Virus record (IMG/VR): IMGVR_UViG_3300035698_006503
Location: 1 to 27,827 of that record
Reading direction: 5' to 3' (one strand)
Length of the DNA: 27,827 bases
DNA from: a virus
The position numbers and the translations under genes were made by a program. Below, piece by piece: positions 22,069-27,827 of the stretch. Every line of letters starts with the position of its first letter. Positions within the stretch are counted from its first letter, which is position 1. Below the pieces are notes generated by a model. The model saw only the letters and a program-made list of their open reading frames with translations. It had not been told where the DNA came from and did no database searches.

Positions 22069-22625
22069 ATATGATTAACCGATTGCTGTATCGACTCACC
22101 GCCCGTCTGCCCTGCCGACTTATACAGCGAGAGGACGGCGACCCGTACCTAGAGCGCTACTACGTGGGGGAGGTAATCGGTGTTACGTTCTACTTGCATC
22201 GATTCGTGTCCGAGGACGAAGAGCCGTTCCTGCATAATCACCCGTGGAACTGGGCACGTGCCCTGGTCTTGTCCGGGTCATACAATGAGGAGGTTGTCAA
22301 GGACTTATGCCCTCACGCAACCCCAGCAGGTGGGTCGGGGTGCATCACTGAGACACACAGAGTACGCTGGTGGAACCGCATAAACGGCAACCACTTCCAC
22401 CGAATCGCGGGCGCTAAGCCTGGCACATGGACTTTGTTCTTCCACGGCGAACGCGCTCGAGTGGCGATAGGGCAGTGCAGCAAGTTGAAAGGCTGGGGGT
22501 TCTTAGAGAATTTCTACGGGGTAGGACTGCACAACGTGACACTGTTCAGGCCCTTTCCGGTGTCTAGTGGTGAGTGGTGGCTGACAGCGAAAAAAGGACC
22601 TGAAGCGGGGCGCGAGCCCCTTTAG
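22065..22625 (+). CDS. Cupin-like phage protein of unknown function (186 aa)
   Basis: Starts at ATG 22065, overlapping the zinc-ribbon gene by four bases. Motifs suggest a single-domain metal beta-barrel: EEPFLHNHPWNWARALVLSG with two His in HNH, followed by HRVRWWNRINGNHFHRI with HFH, and TWTLFFHG. This looks like the cysteine-dioxygenase-type cupins seen in other phages. A metal would be bound by the three or four His. The substrate is unknown; candidates include small thiols or a modified nucleotide. It is the last gene of the early rightward operon and converges on the TetR-like gene, with the stop codons overlapping. No signal peptide or membrane segment. Confidence 0.65.
   Translation: MNMINRLLYRLTARLPCRLIQREDGDPYLERYYVGEVIGVTFYLHRFVSEDEEPFLHNHPWNWARALVLSGSYNEEVVKDLCPHATPAGGSGCITETHRVRWWNRINGNHFHRIAGAKPGTWTLFFHGERARVAIGQCSKLKGWGFLENFYGVGLHNVTLFRPFPVSSGEWWLTAKKGPEAGREPL
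22607..22624. terminator. Hairpin at the convergent gene junction (bidirectional terminator candidate)
   Basis: GGGGC-GCGA-GCCCC (22607-22620) is followed by TTTAG on the plus strand. On the minus strand it is followed after nine bases by a six-T run (AAAAAA at 22590-22595). It lies exactly where two transcription units meet, so a terminator makes sense, though the T tracts are imperfect. Confidence 0.45.
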
Positions 22626-22927
22626 ATCAACGAACCCACTGCCCTTCTGCGCACCCCTTCGGGTGCTTTCAACGCCTGAGCATCCCCTGACGCAATACCC
22701 TGAGCAATAACCGGATAGTTATGGTGCATGATCGCATAGCGCATGATGTCCTGCCGTAGCTGTAACATAGTGCCGAAGTGGTACTGAATCGCGGGACCAC
22801 TCAGCCTCACACGCGCGGCTATCTCGTCCCGCGTGACCTGCTGGTAATTTTTACGGGAAGCAAGGGCCAGTGCGGCCTTCAATATTTCCTCTTTGCGAAT
22901 CCTAGCTTTAAATCTTTTCTGTTTCAT
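22622..22927 (-). CDS. Short TetR-type DNA-binding protein (101 aa)
   Basis: From ATG 22927, overlapping the nuclease stop (TTATGA). Residues 11-55 are a TetR N-terminal domain: RKEEILKAALALASRKNYQQ, then VTRDEIAARVRLSGPAIQYHF, with the HTH at about 31-52. The large ligand-binding domain of true TetR repressors is missing; only ~45 residues follow, so it is a minimal phage form, not evidently truncated since such short versions are known in phages. It is last in the minus-strand cassette, suggesting autoregulation at 25225-25319; that target is inference. Confidence 0.8.
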   Translation of the reverse strand: MKQKRFKARIRKEEILKAALALASRKNYQQVTRDEIAARVRLSGPAIQYHFGTMLQLRQDIMRYAIMHHNYPVIAQGIASGDAQALKAPEGVRRRAVGSLI

Positions 22928-23415
22928 AAGTTCACCTCACCTGTGCTGAAAGTTGCGTAACCGCCTTTACTCACTATAAGAGCGAGCCAAGCGGCCTGTG
23001 CCTGCTCGTGTTTGTCCCCCCGGTAAACCCACCCCGGTCGTTTAGACTCAATACTGCCGAACTGCAGCAAGGTCTGGCCTACGTCTTCCTCGCGGATCAA
23101 CCGGGGAATACCCAGTATGAGATCTGATGATTTTATCTTCTTGTTAAGCTTAGTTGAATCATTCGCCAGGCCGTACCTCACCGGCCGTTGAGGTGCGTTG
23201 CACTCCGGGCACTTAGCCGGCGTGGCCCCCACGTTATTGCGCCAAGACAAGCAGCCCGCGTGGGCGACTTTGAACCTCGCCCGCTGTTGGCTCCAAGCCT
23301 CGGACTGTCCATCTGTCTCGATCTTACCGGGAGGGGAACAGGCCGCCGTAAGTATCTGCTGCAGTTCGAGGGCGGCCTGGGGGTGCTTTGCGGCCCACTG
23401 GGTGTAGTCACTCAC
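22924..23415 (-). CDS. PD-(D/E)XK nuclease, VRR-NUC-like
   Basis: A 163-residue protein from GTG 23415, overlapping the helicase stop. The nuclease core shows KIKSSDLILGIPRL with D98, FGSIESKRPGW with E123 and K125 (E-x-K), and a helix EQAQAAWLALIVSKGG with Q138. The order D, ExK, Q matches VRR-NUC-type Holliday-junction or flap nucleases. A small CPEC pair (69-72) is also present and could bind a metal. Coupling to an SF2 helicase suggests they act together in recombination, replication fork processing or degradation of other DNA. All catalytic residues are in place. Confidence 0.8.
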   Translation of the reverse strand: MSDYTQWAAKHPQAALELQQILTAACSPPGKIETDGQSEAWSQQRARFKVAHAGCLSWRNNVGATPAKCPECNAPQRPVRYGLANDSTKLNKKIKSSDLILGIPRLIREEDVGQTLLQFGSIESKRPGWVYRGDKHEQAQAAWLALIVSKGGYATFSTGEVNL

Positions 23416-25061
23416 GTCATGTCCTCGCTGAAACGTTTCTCAATAACCTGGATCAACGCCTCGGTCTGCTTGGCGTCCAGCGTGAACGCTGTGCCAATAT
23501 CAACACCGAAACGGTGGAAAAATCGTCTGTGTTTCTCGCTAAGATCACGGTCCGTCGGCTGGACCCCGACCCACCACGCTACGAGCTCATGCAGCACCGC
23601 TCTGCGTTGCTTAGACGCCTGGTGTGCTCTTAGCTGAACCCCGTGGCCTATAGAAGGTACGTGGCGAGCCACCATGTCTGCGCGGAACTCCTCGTTAGTC
23701 ATGTCTGCTCGGTTCAGTTGGAGGAACAATGCGGCCATGCCCTCAACGTCAAGCTCCATGAGGTCTCCCTCTACTTGCTCCGGTGCGGAACGACCTGCGG
23801 GCTCCGGCAAAGCCTCGCCGCAGTGGGGGCACGCTTTGTAGAACATCTCATATGGCTGAGTGCAGGCGAGGCAGACCCTCTGTGCAACGGTATCACTAAC
23901 GGCCCTAGTGCCCGCTGCTCTCCCGTCTAGGGACCACTTGCGGGGCCAGTTCGGCATGCCGTGCCTCTCCCAGTTCCTAACAGGGTCGATGATGATGGCC
24001 TCTTTCTTCCCCTTCATGATACGCAGCGCACGGCCGACCATCTGTAGGTATTTACCCAGGGACATTGTGACCCTAGCAAGCACGACCACCTCCACTGCCG
24101 GCACATCAAAACCTTCATCGAACAGGTCCACGTTGACCAAAACCTGTAGGTCTTTGTCCTCGAATAGATCAAGCTCTCGGTCCCTTACGGCCGTGTCGGT
24201 TGCGCCACACAGCGCGGATGCTTTCACCCCCGCAGCCCTGAACGCCGCAGCCATCTCCTCCGATGTCTCAACGTCCGACGCAAAGACTATGGCTTTTTTA
24301 CCAGGGGTGTACCTTAGATAGTGCTGCACAATGTCGCCGACGAGGTGCGACTCAACTGTGCGCTGTCTTAGAACTTTAGTGTTGACATCCCCGGAGGCGG
24401 TCACGGGAATGTTGTCCATGTTCAAATCAGTTGCAGGTGCTTTGTACGTGAAACGGCTTAAAAACCCTTGCTCTATGAGCCACCGGGTGGTAGGGCCTTC
24501 AACCATCTCGCCACAGTACCCGTCCGCGTGGGCCCCCAGCCCTTTCCCGTCGGCCCGTTCAGGCGTTGCGGTAACAAAGAGCTGCTTGGCGTTGGACATC
24601 AAGTCTACAGCCCGACCCCACAGGCCCCCTTGTACGTAATGGTGCCCTTCGTCGAACACGCACAACGTGACCTGACTAAGCCACTGCAGCAGCACCGCGT
24701 TGTTGCCGGAAGACTTGCTTGTCAGCGTCTGCACTGATATTACGCCCTGCTCGGCGTGGGGGTCGATGAACGAACGGTCGAATAACTTCAGGTGCTTACG
24801 TCGTATGAGGGATAGCACGGTAGGGGGTGCTATCACCCGGTGCTTGACGCCCAGACGCGCCATGCTGCAGCTAATCTGTATCACGATCTCTTTGCGGTGT
24901 ACTACTGCCGCCGCAGCGCCTACATGGTCCCGCATCGCTACCGTAAAGATGACAGTTTTACCACCCCCGGTAGGAACCACGGCGAGCACCGCACGCCCTC
25001 GGGTCCAGGCGTCTTTTATATCCGCGTAAACTGACTGCTGATAGTTGCGAAGTTTAATCAC
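23412..25061 (-). CDS. SF2 DEAD/DEAH-box helicase with zinc finger (549 aa)
   Basis: Starts at GTG 25061, overlapping the small membrane protein gene. Helicase motifs are present in order: Q-motif-like NYQQSVY, Walker A PTGGGKT (30-36), DEGHH (137-141), TATPERADGKG (about 163), and QMVGRALR (motif VI, about 338-346), typical of the RAD25/UvsW-like group. A four-Cys zinc finger follows at about 393-414 (CLAC...CPHC). The C-terminal ~110 residues are helical and not recognised. Roles in phage biology include branch migration, origin-independent replication and repair. It is the main gene of the minus-strand cassette with a partner nuclease. Confidence 0.9.
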   Translation of the reverse strand: MIKLRNYQQSVYADIKDAWTRGRAVLAVVPTGGGKTVIFTVAMRDHVGAAAAVVHRKEIVIQISCSMARLGVKHRVIAPPTVLSLIRRKHLKLFDRSFIDPHAEQGVISVQTLTSKSSGNNAVLLQWLSQVTLCVFDEGHHYVQGGLWGRAVDLMSNAKQLFVTATPERADGKGLGAHADGYCGEMVEGPTTRWLIEQGFLSRFTYKAPATDLNMDNIPVTASGDVNTKVLRQRTVESHLVGDIVQHYLRYTPGKKAIVFASDVETSEEMAAAFRAAGVKASALCGATDTAVRDRELDLFEDKDLQVLVNVDLFDEGFDVPAVEVVVLARVTMSLGKYLQMVGRALRIMKGKKEAIIIDPVRNWERHGMPNWPRKWSLDGRAAGTRAVSDTVAQRVCLACTQPYEMFYKACPHCGEALPEPAGRSAPEQVEGDLMELDVEGMAALFLQLNRADMTNEEFRADMVARHVPSIGHGVQLRAHQASKQRRAVLHELVAWWVGVQPTDRDLSEKHRRFFHRFGVDIGTAFTLDAKQTEALIQVIEKRFSEDMT

Positions 25062-25224
25062 CGGCTGTGTTTCTCCAGTGTCTCAGGGTTAACGCCCCTA
25101 GCCAGTCCGCCAGCATAACTAACGCCAGCAGCCCTCCCACTACTATTAGCAGTAGCAGTACGGACATAAGGACGAGTACTGTCGCCGGTATAAACGCGGA
25201 CATAAACTCCGGTGAAGTTACCAT
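25054..25224 (-). CDS. Membrane microprotein (56 aa, one transmembrane helix)
   Basis: From ATG 25224, with an excellent AAGAGGAAAATAAT ribosome site, to TAA 25054, overlapping the helicase start by eight bases. It encodes one or one-and-a-half hydrophobic helices (MSAFIPATVLVLMSVLLLLI then VVGGLLALVMLADWL) and a polar C-terminus (RHWRNTAGD). It is the first gene of the cassette transcribed from the control region. Being directly coupled to a helicase is unusual for a lysis protein; membrane anchoring or superinfection exclusion is possible, but there is no direct evidence. Confidence 0.65.
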   Translation of the reverse strand: MVTSPEFMSAFIPATVLVLMSVLLLLIVVGGLLALVMLADWLGALTLRHWRNTAGD

Positions 25225-25319
25225 ATTATTTTCCTCTTGCTAGTTGACTTTCATGTCAATAAGACTACCATAACTAATACCAAAGTCAATTAGAACTTTA
25301 AACACACGGAGAGCTAGAC
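25225..25319. promoter_or_regulatory. Divergent control region with TTGACTTT inverted repeat
   Basis: A 95-base A/T-rich spacer divides the minus helicase cassette from the plus recombination genes. TTGACTTT (25244-25251) and AAAGTCAA (25282-25289) form an 8-base inverted repeat 30 bases apart, each usable as a -35 box facing the other; another GTCAA lies at 25255-25259. No good -10 box fits at exactly 17 bases, so an operator array is as likely as promoters. ATAACTAATAC (25270-25280) is shared with 15223-15233 in the main control region. Confidence 0.55.
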
Positions 25320-26042
25320 ATGATCAAAATAGAATTCCCAGCAGACCGCGCGGACATCGCGCTGGCAATAGGGCACGCACTAGTGGGCGTGGGCGAAAGA
25401 GGAGAGGGGGCAGTCCGCCCCTACGAACCCCTTGCGGTAAAGTCAACGGCCGAAGAGTCTACACTAAGCACGGAGACCACCGACTCTTCTGCGCCTGTGG
25501 ACGATGTGGGTGGGGGGGTTCCTGTGTGGTCAGACTCGACCAGCCTTTTCAGCAAAGGTGCGGATGCCCTTGAAGGGGTTGCTGGGGTGGACCTCAACGG
25601 CGTGCAGAAAGACACACGGTTCTGTGGTACCGCAACGGAGCCTTTCTACGCGTCAGGCAAGCGGTCGGGCCAGTGGAAGAAACGCAAAGGAGTGTCCGAT
25701 GAGGGGTACGATGCGTGGTACTCGGCCCAGTCAGCGGGGTCGGTCGACGACAGTACTCGCGCCCCGGCCCCCGTCAGCGCGGCATCTGCGTTTTCAAGCC
25801 CTGTGGTGCAGGCAGCAAACAGCGAGCCCGTACCCCACGACTGTGGTACGTTTATGGGTTGGGTGTCTCAGCGACAAGCCGCCTCTACCCTGACCCCGAA
25901 GGACATATGCGAGGCGTACGGCGCGGTAGGCATCCAGGTTACGGATCTTTTCCCTCCTAACAACCCGCAGGACATCGCCCGACACATCGCAGGCCTGTAC
26001 GCAGTGCTTTCACCTCTAGCCGAATCGCGGCAGGGAGCCTAA
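25320..26042 (+). CDS. Replication-associated phage protein of unknown function (240 aa)
   Basis: Starts at ATG 25320 with CGGAGAG upstream. Residues about 88-137 contain the conserved block GVDLNGVQKDTRFCGTATEP then FYASGKRSGQWKKRKGV and YDAWYSA, which I associate with phage proteins encoded upstream of DUF2800 nuclease and DUF2815 ssDNA-binding genes. The first 35 residues form an alpha/beta start, residues 40-75 are a low-complexity Ser/Thr/Glu linker, and the C-terminal ~70 residues (KDICEAYGAVGIQVTDLFPP) look like a small helical domain. The KKRKG basic patch suggests nucleic acid contact. A 26-bp DNA repeat lies in the linker (residues 64-72). Confidence 0.65.
   Translation: MIKIEFPADRADIALAIGHALVGVGERGEGAVRPYEPLAVKSTAEESTLSTETTDSSAPVDDVGGGVPVWSDSTSLFSKGADALEGVAGVDLNGVQKDTRFCGTATEPFYASGKRSGQWKKRKGVSDEGYDAWYSAQSAGSVDDSTRAPAPVSAASAFSSPVVQAANSEPVPHDCGTFMGWVSQRQAASTLTPKDICEAYGAVGIQVTDLFPPNNPQDIARHIAGLYAVLSPLAESRQGA
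25510..25535 (+). repeat. 26-bp repeat, copy 2 (first copy at 14429-14454)
   Basis: Matches copy 1 at 25 of 26 bases; the sole difference is T versus G at the eighth base. Here it lies inside a coding sequence, in the low-complexity linker, in the other coding sense relative to copy 1. Confidence 0.7.
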
Positions 26043-26043
26043 C

Positions 26044-27235
26044 ATGTCCGACCTAGAGCACGCACCGCTTGCCCCTAGTTTTGCGCCCGTGTGGGGTCAC
26101 TGTTCTGGGGCCGTTTTGGCCGCAATGCAGAACCCGACCCCCTCCACTGCGCAGACAAGGGCCGGCAACGCGGCGCACTGGGTTGTGAGTGAGGCCCTCG
26201 AGAGTTACCAGGGCGGGAGCCTACGGGACGCGAGTGAGTGGGTAGGTACCTCCACCCCAAACGGGCTGTTGGTCGATGCCGAAATGGCCGAGGGCGCACA
26301 GGTCATGGTAGACGAGGTGGTCGAGACTGTTGAGGCCCGGAGTCGACAAGTCGGCCGTGACTTACGGGGTGACTTGCTGATCGAGTTTCGGGTCCACATG
26401 CCAGACATCCACGAGCATAACTGGGGGACGTTGGACTGCGCGCTTTATGTGCCTGAGATTTTTGTAATGCATTTGTGGGACTACAAGAATGGACACAGGC
26501 AGTGTGACGCGGAGGGGAACCTCCAGCTCATCGACTACGCCCTCGGCCTGCGTAATGCATGCGGCATCCACGGACACGTAGACCCCGCAGGTATCGGTGG
26601 TAATGCGGATAGTACAACCTTTCTGTTTTCGCAGTGAGGGCGTGGTGGACGAGTGGATCGTCAAGATGTCAGACCTCAGGGCTGACATGAACCTGCTACG
26701 CGGCATGGGCTCGGAGGCGTTCAGCAACCCCCGACTGACCACGGGGCTTCACTGCCGCGACTGTCCGGGGAAACTTAAGTGTGAGGCGCGGCGTAAGGCT
26801 GACTATAATTTTATCGACTTAGCAAATCAGCCTTACGAAATGGCTGAGATGACCAACGAAGACAAAGCAACCGAGCGGCAGATATTGGAGGACGGATTAG
26901 CTGTCGCTAAAGCACGACTAAAGGCCTTGGACGACGATCTAGAACACCAGATATCCTCGGGCAAGACAGTGCCGGGCTTCTGGCTACAGACTAAAGAGGG
27001 TCGACTGGAGTGGACGGTAGAGCCACAAGTTGCGAACGCCCTCGCCAACCAATTCGGATTCGACATAGCGCGGCCCCATGTTGCGACTCCGACACAAGCT
27101 AAACAGGCCGCACCTAAAGACATGCGCGTACACTTTGCGCAAGTACTAAAGACTATCACCCGCCGCCCGTCCGGGGGGCTAAAACTGACTAAGGCCAAAG
27201 ACAGCAGAGCTGCAAAAGCCTTTAAGAGGAAATAG
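26044..27235 (+). CDS. DUF2800 / Cas4-like Fe-S PD-(D/E)XK nuclease, split by a one-base frameshift
   Basis: From ATG 26044 (GGGAG upstream) the frame reads to D180 (HGHVD) then becomes nonsense ending at 26637; the second half is open from 26582 to 27235. Removing one C from CCCC at 26583-26586 gives HGHVDPQVSVVMRIVQP and a 396-residue protein. The active site is complete: H45, D131 (GTLDCAL), D146-Y-K148 (LWDYKNG) and Q161/Y165. One Cys near the N-terminus (C20) plus CxxCxxxxxC (about C237, C240, C246) match the four ligands of the 4Fe-4S cluster in Cas4/AddB-type nucleases. It is likely a recombination exonuclease that pairs with the ssDNA-binding protein downstream. Seen as two separate ORFs it would be misannotated. 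Confidence 0.85.
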
Positions 27236-27238
27236 ATT

Positions 27239-27827
27239 ATGCCAATACACGACCAGACATCCGTGCGAATCGACAACTGCATTGTCATTTGGAACGAGAT
27301 CACCCAGCCTGAGAAGACCGACGACGGAGGCCTCAAGTATGCCTTGCGCGTCCTCGTAGCCCCCGACTCGCCCGACCTGGCGCTGCTCAACCAGCTGGCC
27401 ACTGACTGCCTGCTGCAGAGTGAGTTTAAGGGGGTGATGCCTCCCGGCGCCAACTGGTGCATAGGGCAGGCGGGCGCGTCCGCCGCAGCCGCAGGCTTCG
27501 AAGGCTTTGCCACAGTGAAAGGGGTTACCTACAACGCACCTCAGGTGTTCGATGAGCAAGGCCAGCAACTCCAGCCCATGCAGTACGGTCCGGCAATATT
27601 CACAGGTCAGAGAGTCAACCTGCTGGTGTCATGTAAAGCATACAACAACGTGTCGAAAGGCATTAAGTGCCAACTCGAGGGTTTCCAGATCGTAGCGAGC
27701 GCACAGGCTCAGCCCCTCAACATAGGAGAGGGCGGAGCCAGCGCGGCTGCGGCATTCGGGGGAGGTAGCTGGCCAGCTCAAGGCTACGGCCAGCCAGCTC
27801 AACAGCCACCAGCTCAAGGCTATGGCC
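27239..27827 (+). CDS. ssDNA-binding protein, DUF2815-like (runs off right edge)
   Basis: Starts at ATG 27239 after AAGAGGAAATAGATT; 196 residues are visible with no stop. Residues 4-60 (VRIDNCIVIWNEITQPEKTD, then LKYALRVLVAPDSPDL) and a middle segment YGPAIFTGQRVNLLVSCKAY match phage OB-fold proteins of the DUF2815 type that serve as single-stranded DNA-binding proteins. The C-terminus is a Gly/Gln/Pro/Ala-rich flexible tail with repeated PAQGYG and GYGQPAQ, typical of SSB tails before the acidic tip, which would be beyond the window. Follows the DUF2800 nuclease immediately, the common pairing in phage replication modules. Confidence 0.8.
   Translation, partial: MPIHDQTSVRIDNCIVIWNEITQPEKTDDGGLKYALRVLVAPDSPDLALLNQLATDCLLQSEFKGVMPPGANWCIGQAGASAAAAGFEGFATVKGVTYNAPQVFDEQGQQLQPMQYGPAIFTGQRVNLLVSCKAYNNVSKGIKCQLEGFQIVASAQAQPLNIGEGGASAAAAFGGGSWPAQGYGQPAQQPPAQGYG

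Noticed and set aside
26833-27513. 226-aa minus-strand ORF opposite the nuclease and SSB genes
   Set aside because: It spans two recognised plus-strand genes and has no start context or motifs.

Overview
The window is part of a double-stranded DNA tailed phage, or a prophage of one. It has a short-tailed (podovirus) virion with a P22-like head and portal, and its own replication module. The evidence is a complete P22-type packaging and head set (small and large terminase, 689-residue portal, acidic scaffold, gp5-type coat protein) plus P22-type tail genes (gp4-like accessory factor, gp10-like hub) and ejection proteins. Good Shine-Dalgarno sites and sigma70-like promoters point to a bacterial host, probably a proteobacterium; the host itself cannot be named from the sequence. 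No integrase is seen, although a small excisionase/AlpA-like DNA-binding protein is present, so lifestyle is open. Base composition is GC-rich by eye and fairly even.

Layout. Positions 1-15018 are all on the minus strand and read, in transcription order from 15018 downwards: small terminase, a tiny frameshifted ORF, large terminase, an 86-aa protein, portal, a hidden frameshifted 86-aa protein, scaffold, coat protein, a decoration-like protein, a LEM/HeH-like protein, gp4-like tail factor, two small virion proteins, the gp10-like hub, two more virion-type proteins, then a cupin and a 2-oxoglutarate/iron oxygenase, and finally three DNA-ejection-type proteins, the last cut by the window edge. 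Positions 15019-15558 are a non-coding control region with divergent promoters, two palindromes and several iteron-like copies of a TTGTRCCCC motif. It is the best candidate for an origin and main transcription switch.

Positions 15559-22625 are a plus-strand early operon of closely overlapping genes: two small Cys-containing proteins, a striking protein with Cys at every third residue over about 105 residues, an excisionase-like protein, a DNA methyltransferase, a primase-polymerase/VirE helicase, a J-domain protein, a stand-alone GGDEF domain, a small membrane protein, a phage sigma factor, a zinc-ribbon protein and a cupin-like protein. Positions 22622-25224 are a minus-strand, translationally coupled cassette: membrane microprotein, SF2 helicase, PD-(D/E)XK (VRR-NUC-like) nuclease and TetR-type HTH protein. 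A divergent control region (25225-25319) separates it from a plus-strand recombination/replication group: a 240-aa replication-associated protein, a DUF2800/Cas4-like Fe-S nuclease broken by a frameshift, and a DUF2815-like ssDNA-binding protein running off the right edge.

A recurring feature is that six genes are each broken by what looks like a single-base change in a 3-5 base homopolymer. In each case the reading frame continues smoothly after a one-base correction. This most likely reflects residual sequencing indels and hides at least two small genes from ordinary ORF calling. The points of most biological interest are the Cys-triplet protein, the isolated phage GGDEF domain next to a phage sigma factor, the repeat-rich divergent control region, a 26-bp repeat shared by the terminase junction and the recombination module, and a J-domain whose HPD motif reads RPD.
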